A DNA stretch of 64,000 nt from Pleomorphomonas sp. NRK KF1 (GTDB taxonomy: Bacteria; Pseudomonadota; Alphaproteobacteria; Rhizobiales; Pleomorphomonadaceae). Position numbers and translations under genes: made by a program. Each line of letters starts with the position of its first letter. Position 1 is the stretch's first letter. The stretch is taken from positions 124,001-188,000 of the forward strand of contig NZ_JAMDLH010000008.1 in NCBI RefSeq assembly GCF_023721755.1, given 5' to 3'. Shown piece by piece: positions 61,937 to 64,000 of the stretch. The notes under the pieces are model-generated. The model was not told the origin of the DNA, ran no database searches, and worked only from the letters and a program-made list of their open reading frames with translations.

Positions 61937-62044
61937 ATGCAAAAGACCGATGCTATCCGCCGGTCGTCCGGCGTGTCTCGCGCGACGGTGTCGTCGCAGC
62001 TTCCTTTCATTGCGGCTCCTCAGAGCATTCGCCGACCAAATTGA
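61937..62044 (+). CDS. Short ORF (35 aa) with a strong ribosome binding site
   Basis: An ATG preceded by AAAGGAGG at ideal spacing opens a 35-codon frame ending in TGA inside the hairpin cluster at 62023. The peptide is basic and Ser/Thr-rich (Ile-Arg-Arg-Ser-Ser-Gly-Val-Ser-Arg-Ala-Thr-Val-Ser) without hydrophobic core; the middle loosely recalls a helix-turn-helix recognition helix. It could be a truncated regulator or a leader peptide for the GNAT gene. The near-perfect ribosome binding site is the main support. Confidence 0.45.
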   Translation: MQKTDAIRRSSGVSRATVSSQLPFIAAPQSIRRPN

Positions 62045-62124
62045 AACATTTGGTCGGCCAGCGAATGCTCCAGATTCATTTGCTGGAGCAGCCGCTTTTC
62101 GATCAGGTTGATTCAACCTGATCG
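62023..62124. repeat. Cluster of three hairpins upstream of the GNAT gene
   Basis: Hairpin 1: GAGCATTCGC-CGACCAAA, loop TTGAAACA, TTTGGTCG, bulge GCCA, GCGAATGCTC (62023-62070). Hairpin 2: TCCAG / CTGGA (about 62070-62088). Hairpin 3: CGATCAGGTTG, loop ATT, CAACCTGATCG (62100-62124), perfect over 11 bp. Hairpin 1 has the same two-stem, one-side-bulge plan as the one at 63338-63381. None has a T-run, so these are probably a structured repeat and not terminators. Confidence 0.75.
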
Positions 62125-62162
62125 GCGGGTGCTCTAGGGAGCCGAGCTCAGGACTGTCTTTC

Positions 62163-63113
62163 ATGTTCAAACTCGAACCGGATGGCTTTGCGGCCATCGC
62201 ACCGCTTTTTGACAACCTTTCCCTTCGCCACGGCAGCGTCAGGGCCGTTCTCCGCGATCCGTCTCTCGGCGATATCTGGGTCGACGATCTGGCGTCGCCG
62301 CGTCATGCCATTCTGCGGGGGCCGGAGGGGCTGTATCTCGCCGGCGATCCCCGTTCCGACCTCGGCGGCCTCGCCGACGAGATTGAAGATTGGGAATATG
62401 TGTATCCCGATGATCCCTGGCTGCCGGTCATCGGCGAGGTTCTGCCCAACCGGTTCATGATCGCGCATGACCGGGTGCGGCTTGCCCTGGACGCAAGCCG
62501 CGCGCGGTCCTTTGCCGTGCCCGACGGCTTCGAGCTTGTCGCGGACAGCCAGTCCGTGGAGGCATCGATCACCCATGCGGGCGAGGTCGTTTCGCGCTGC
62601 TCGGTGGATATGGCCGTCGACGGCTATGCCGAGTTCGGCGTCTGGACGCATCCGGACTATCGAGGGCGGGGCCTCGCGAAAGCCGCTGCCGCCGCCAGCC
62701 TTCGCCGGGCCGGCGAGCAGGGCGTCTCCACCTTTGGCTGGCACTGCCACGCGTCGAACGGCCGGTCGCAGGCGGTCGCCATGGCTCTGGGCTTTGCGGT
62801 GACCGATCGCTACCTGGCCTTCAGCGCCAGGGTGCCGGCCGAGAACGACGGCGACCTCGATGCCGTCTATTGCCGCGAGCTGGCCGCGACATTCGAGGCC
62901 GGCGCCCGGGATATCGTCTGGCTCGATTTTCACGCGGCGGTGGCCTGGGTTCTGGCCGGCGAGCCCGGCAAGGCGGTGACCACCGTCGAGCGGCTGGTGG
63001 AACGCGGCTGGTGGGGCAAGACGGAGTGGCTGGAAGAGCACTGGGCGCTGGAAAGGCTCAAGGCCGATCCACGCTTCCAGGGCGCGGTCAGGGCCCACCG
63101 CGCCGCCCGCTAG
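62163..63113 (+). CDS. GNAT family acetyltransferase (PF12746-like), two-domain
   Basis: A 316-residue protein. The N-terminal half is a family-specific domain; the acetyl-CoA loop Tyr-Arg-Gly-Arg-Gly-Leu-Ala-Lys lies near 165-172 with Trp-His-Cys-His-Ala-Ser-Asn-Gly-Arg-Ser near 194-203 and Leu-Gly-Phe near 212, the GNAT_acetyltran (PF12746) pattern. The C-terminal 80 residues (Trp-Leu-Asp-Phe-His-Ala-Ala-Val-Ala-Trp-Val-Leu-Ala-Gly) look like a short helical TPR-like extension. An older fragment of a paralogue is at 61051-61203. Substrate unknown. No clear ribosome binding site is seen, and the hairpin cluster lies 40 bp upstream. Confidence 0.85.
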   Translation: MFKLEPDGFAAIAPLFDNLSLRHGSVRAVLRDPSLGDIWVDDLASPRHAILRGPEGLYLAGDPRSDLGGLADEIEDWEYVYPDDPWLPVIGEVLPNRFMIAHDRVRLALDASRARSFAVPDGFELVADSQSVEASITHAGEVVSRCSVDMAVDGYAEFGVWTHPDYRGRGLAKAAAAASLRRAGEQGVSTFGWHCHASNGRSQAVAMALGFAVTDRYLAFSARVPAENDGDLDAVYCRELAATFEAGARDIVWLDFHAAVAWVLAGEPGKAVTTVERLVERGWWGKTEWLEEHWALERLKADPRFQGAVRAHRAAR

Positions 63114-63268
63114 AGCCGCAAGGGCGAGGGGCTTGAGAGCCTGACTCGAAATTCGCTGGGGCGAGGCAGATGGCGATGATTTCGAGAACCGGAGCGGAGC
63201 GAACATGGAGCAACTCCAGCAAAAGTGGAAACCGGTTTTGCGTCCGGAGTTGCGTTGAGCAAGAGGTA

Positions 63269-63381
63269 GGGCATTGGCGGTGAACCGCCAATGCCCAGGG
63301 GTTCGTGAGCACCGGAAGCGCAGAAATCGAAGCCAAGGCATCCGCCCGAAAAGTTGCAGACTTTTCGGGTCAAGCGGATGC
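63269..63381. repeat. Two strong hairpins downstream of the GNAT gene
   Basis: A perfect 12-bp stem GGGCATTGGCGG / CCGCCAATGCCC with TGAA loop (63269-63296), then GCATCCGC-CCGAAAAG, loop TTGCAGA, CTTTTCGG, bulge GTCAA, GCGGATGC (63338-63381). The second shares its architecture with hairpin 1 at 62023. A GTAGAGTTTCGGG motif follows at about 63404 and also occurs at about 16768. No gene is visible from 63114 to 63824. Confidence 0.8.
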
Positions 63382-63499
63382 CCAGGGATGCCCGGCCCAG
63401 TAGAGTTTCGGGTCAGGCTCTGATATCGGGTCCGCCTTTCCCATGTCGCTATCGTTGTGCAATGCGTGCACGGGCGCTCTATATCAGCGTTGCACTCTG

Positions 63500-63727
63500 T
63501 TCTGCCTGAGGTCCTCGCCTGCGCAAGGATGACAATTTATAGATATGAACCAATGGGATAGGCGTATCGCCTCGCCTCTGAGGTTTCCCCCCCCCTCCGT
63601 GTAAGGCAGCACGATGCGCTCCTCATGGTGGATCGCGGGTTATCCAACTGAGTCCTCTATATAAATTGTCATCCTTGCGCAGGCCTCTTGAATTCGCGTG
63701 CGAATTCAAGGTGTATCTCAGGCAGGA
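63500..63727. repeat. MITE-like element with inserted palindrome (228 bp)
   Basis: Starts TTCTGCCTGAGGTCC, has GGATGACAAT and GGGATAGGCG, and ends with TTATCC, ATAAATTGTCATCC and CTCAGGCAGGA. The right arm contains the extra 24-bp palindrome at 63687-63710, which explains why it is about 30 bp longer than other copies. A truncated left arm (GTCCTGAGATCC) follows near 63798. Confidence 0.85.
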
Positions 63728-63824
63728 TGAAACTCGACGCCGATATAGCGCTCCAGCAACACAAGGGAGCTTGATACGGCCCTCGCTCCCCTCTCGTCCT
63801 GAGATCCACCCACTTCTGCCGGAG

Positions 63825-64000
63825 CTAGACGCCCCAGCCCTCGACCAGCCGGCCGCCGAGGGCGGGCTTGGCCTCTTCCGGCAGGAAGGCGTGGCGGAGG
63901 GCTTCGAGGTTGTGGGCGAGGAACTCGCCGGTTTGCCAGCCGAAGGCGGCGGCGAGGCGGCGGTATTCCAGCGACAGGCTGAGCGGTGCGACGGTGCGGG
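63825..64000 (-). CDS. Adenosine deaminase, C-terminal part (runs off the window)
   Basis: The minus-strand frame ending in TAG at 63825 encodes 58 residues resembling the C-terminus of adenosine/adenine deaminases: Leu-Ser-Leu-Glu-Tyr-Arg-Arg-Leu, then Ala-His-Asn-Leu-Glu-Ala-Leu-Arg-His-Ala-Phe-Leu-Pro-Glu-Glu-Ala-Lys, the conserved helix that ends the TIM barrel. Catalytic His and Asp residues lie outside the window, so the substrate (adenosine, adenine or a relative) cannot be decided. The gene continues beyond base 64000. Confidence 0.6.
   Translation of the reverse strand, partial: RTVAPLSLSLEYRRLAAAFGWQTGEFLAHNLEALRHAFLPEEAKPALGGRLVEGWGV

Overview
The window is high-GC DNA with long, tightly packed genes, strong Shine-Dalgarno sequences and a gene set typical of an alphaproteobacterium, most likely Hyphomicrobiales. 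This rests on the agl alpha-glucoside operon in the Sinorhizobium arrangement, many UgpC/MalK-type ABC systems, LysR and LacI regulators, and palindromic intergenic repeats. I cannot fix the genus. It reads as chromosomal sequence: a metabolic and transport backbone cut by small, more AT-rich accessory modules.

Layout. 0-4.1 kb: small orphan genes, a GyrI-like protein and a three-gene ABC-2 exporter. 4.1-6.5 kb: a hipBA-type module with an aminoglycoside-phosphotransferase-like gene in the same operon. 6.5-16 kb: LysR-controlled redox genes, a chemoreceptor, a tautomerase/SDR operon with a deleted SDR remnant, and a LacI regulator. 16.8-23 kb: a sugar isomerase, an ImmA/IrrE-DUF4411 pair, a parDE module with a broken toxin, and poxB. 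23-25.4 kb: a second hipA with an unusual downstream HTH partner. 25.9-33.2 kb: SDR, sugar kinase, GNAT, antiporter, YbhB-like protein and aldo/keto reductase. 33.4-37.8 kb: an AT-richer island with a very large STAND-type ATPase and a PD-(D/E)XK nuclease, separated only by one in-frame TAG. 37.8-39.2 kb: EAL phosphodiesterase and DUF2147. 39.2-46.8 kb: aglEFGAK with divergent aglR and operator palindromes. 46.8-49 kb: two oxidoreductases and a PACE efflux protein. 49-51.5 kb: a third hipBA bracketed by repeats. 51.7-57 kb: a sugar-type ABC transporter with a nucleoside hydrolase and a 34-bp-period repeat. 57-61 kb: a retron-type reverse transcriptase fused to a trypsin-like protease, then a DUF4236/SH3 protein. 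61-64 kb: ferritin, a GNAT gene and its older fragment, hairpins, and the end of an adenosine deaminase gene.

The most striking systems are the retron RT-protease fusion at 57.2-58.9 kb and the STAND ATPase-nuclease at 33.5-37.8 kb. Three divergent HipA kinases, an ImmA/IrrE pair and a parDE remnant add to a defence or toxin-antitoxin flavour.

Most larger intergenic gaps hold a MITE-like element of about 190-205 bp whose ends are REP hairpins. It occurs as single copies, chains and half copies, and five of its arms carry the same type of extra 24-bp palindrome at the same position. I saw no tRNA, rRNA, CRISPR array or intact insertion sequence.
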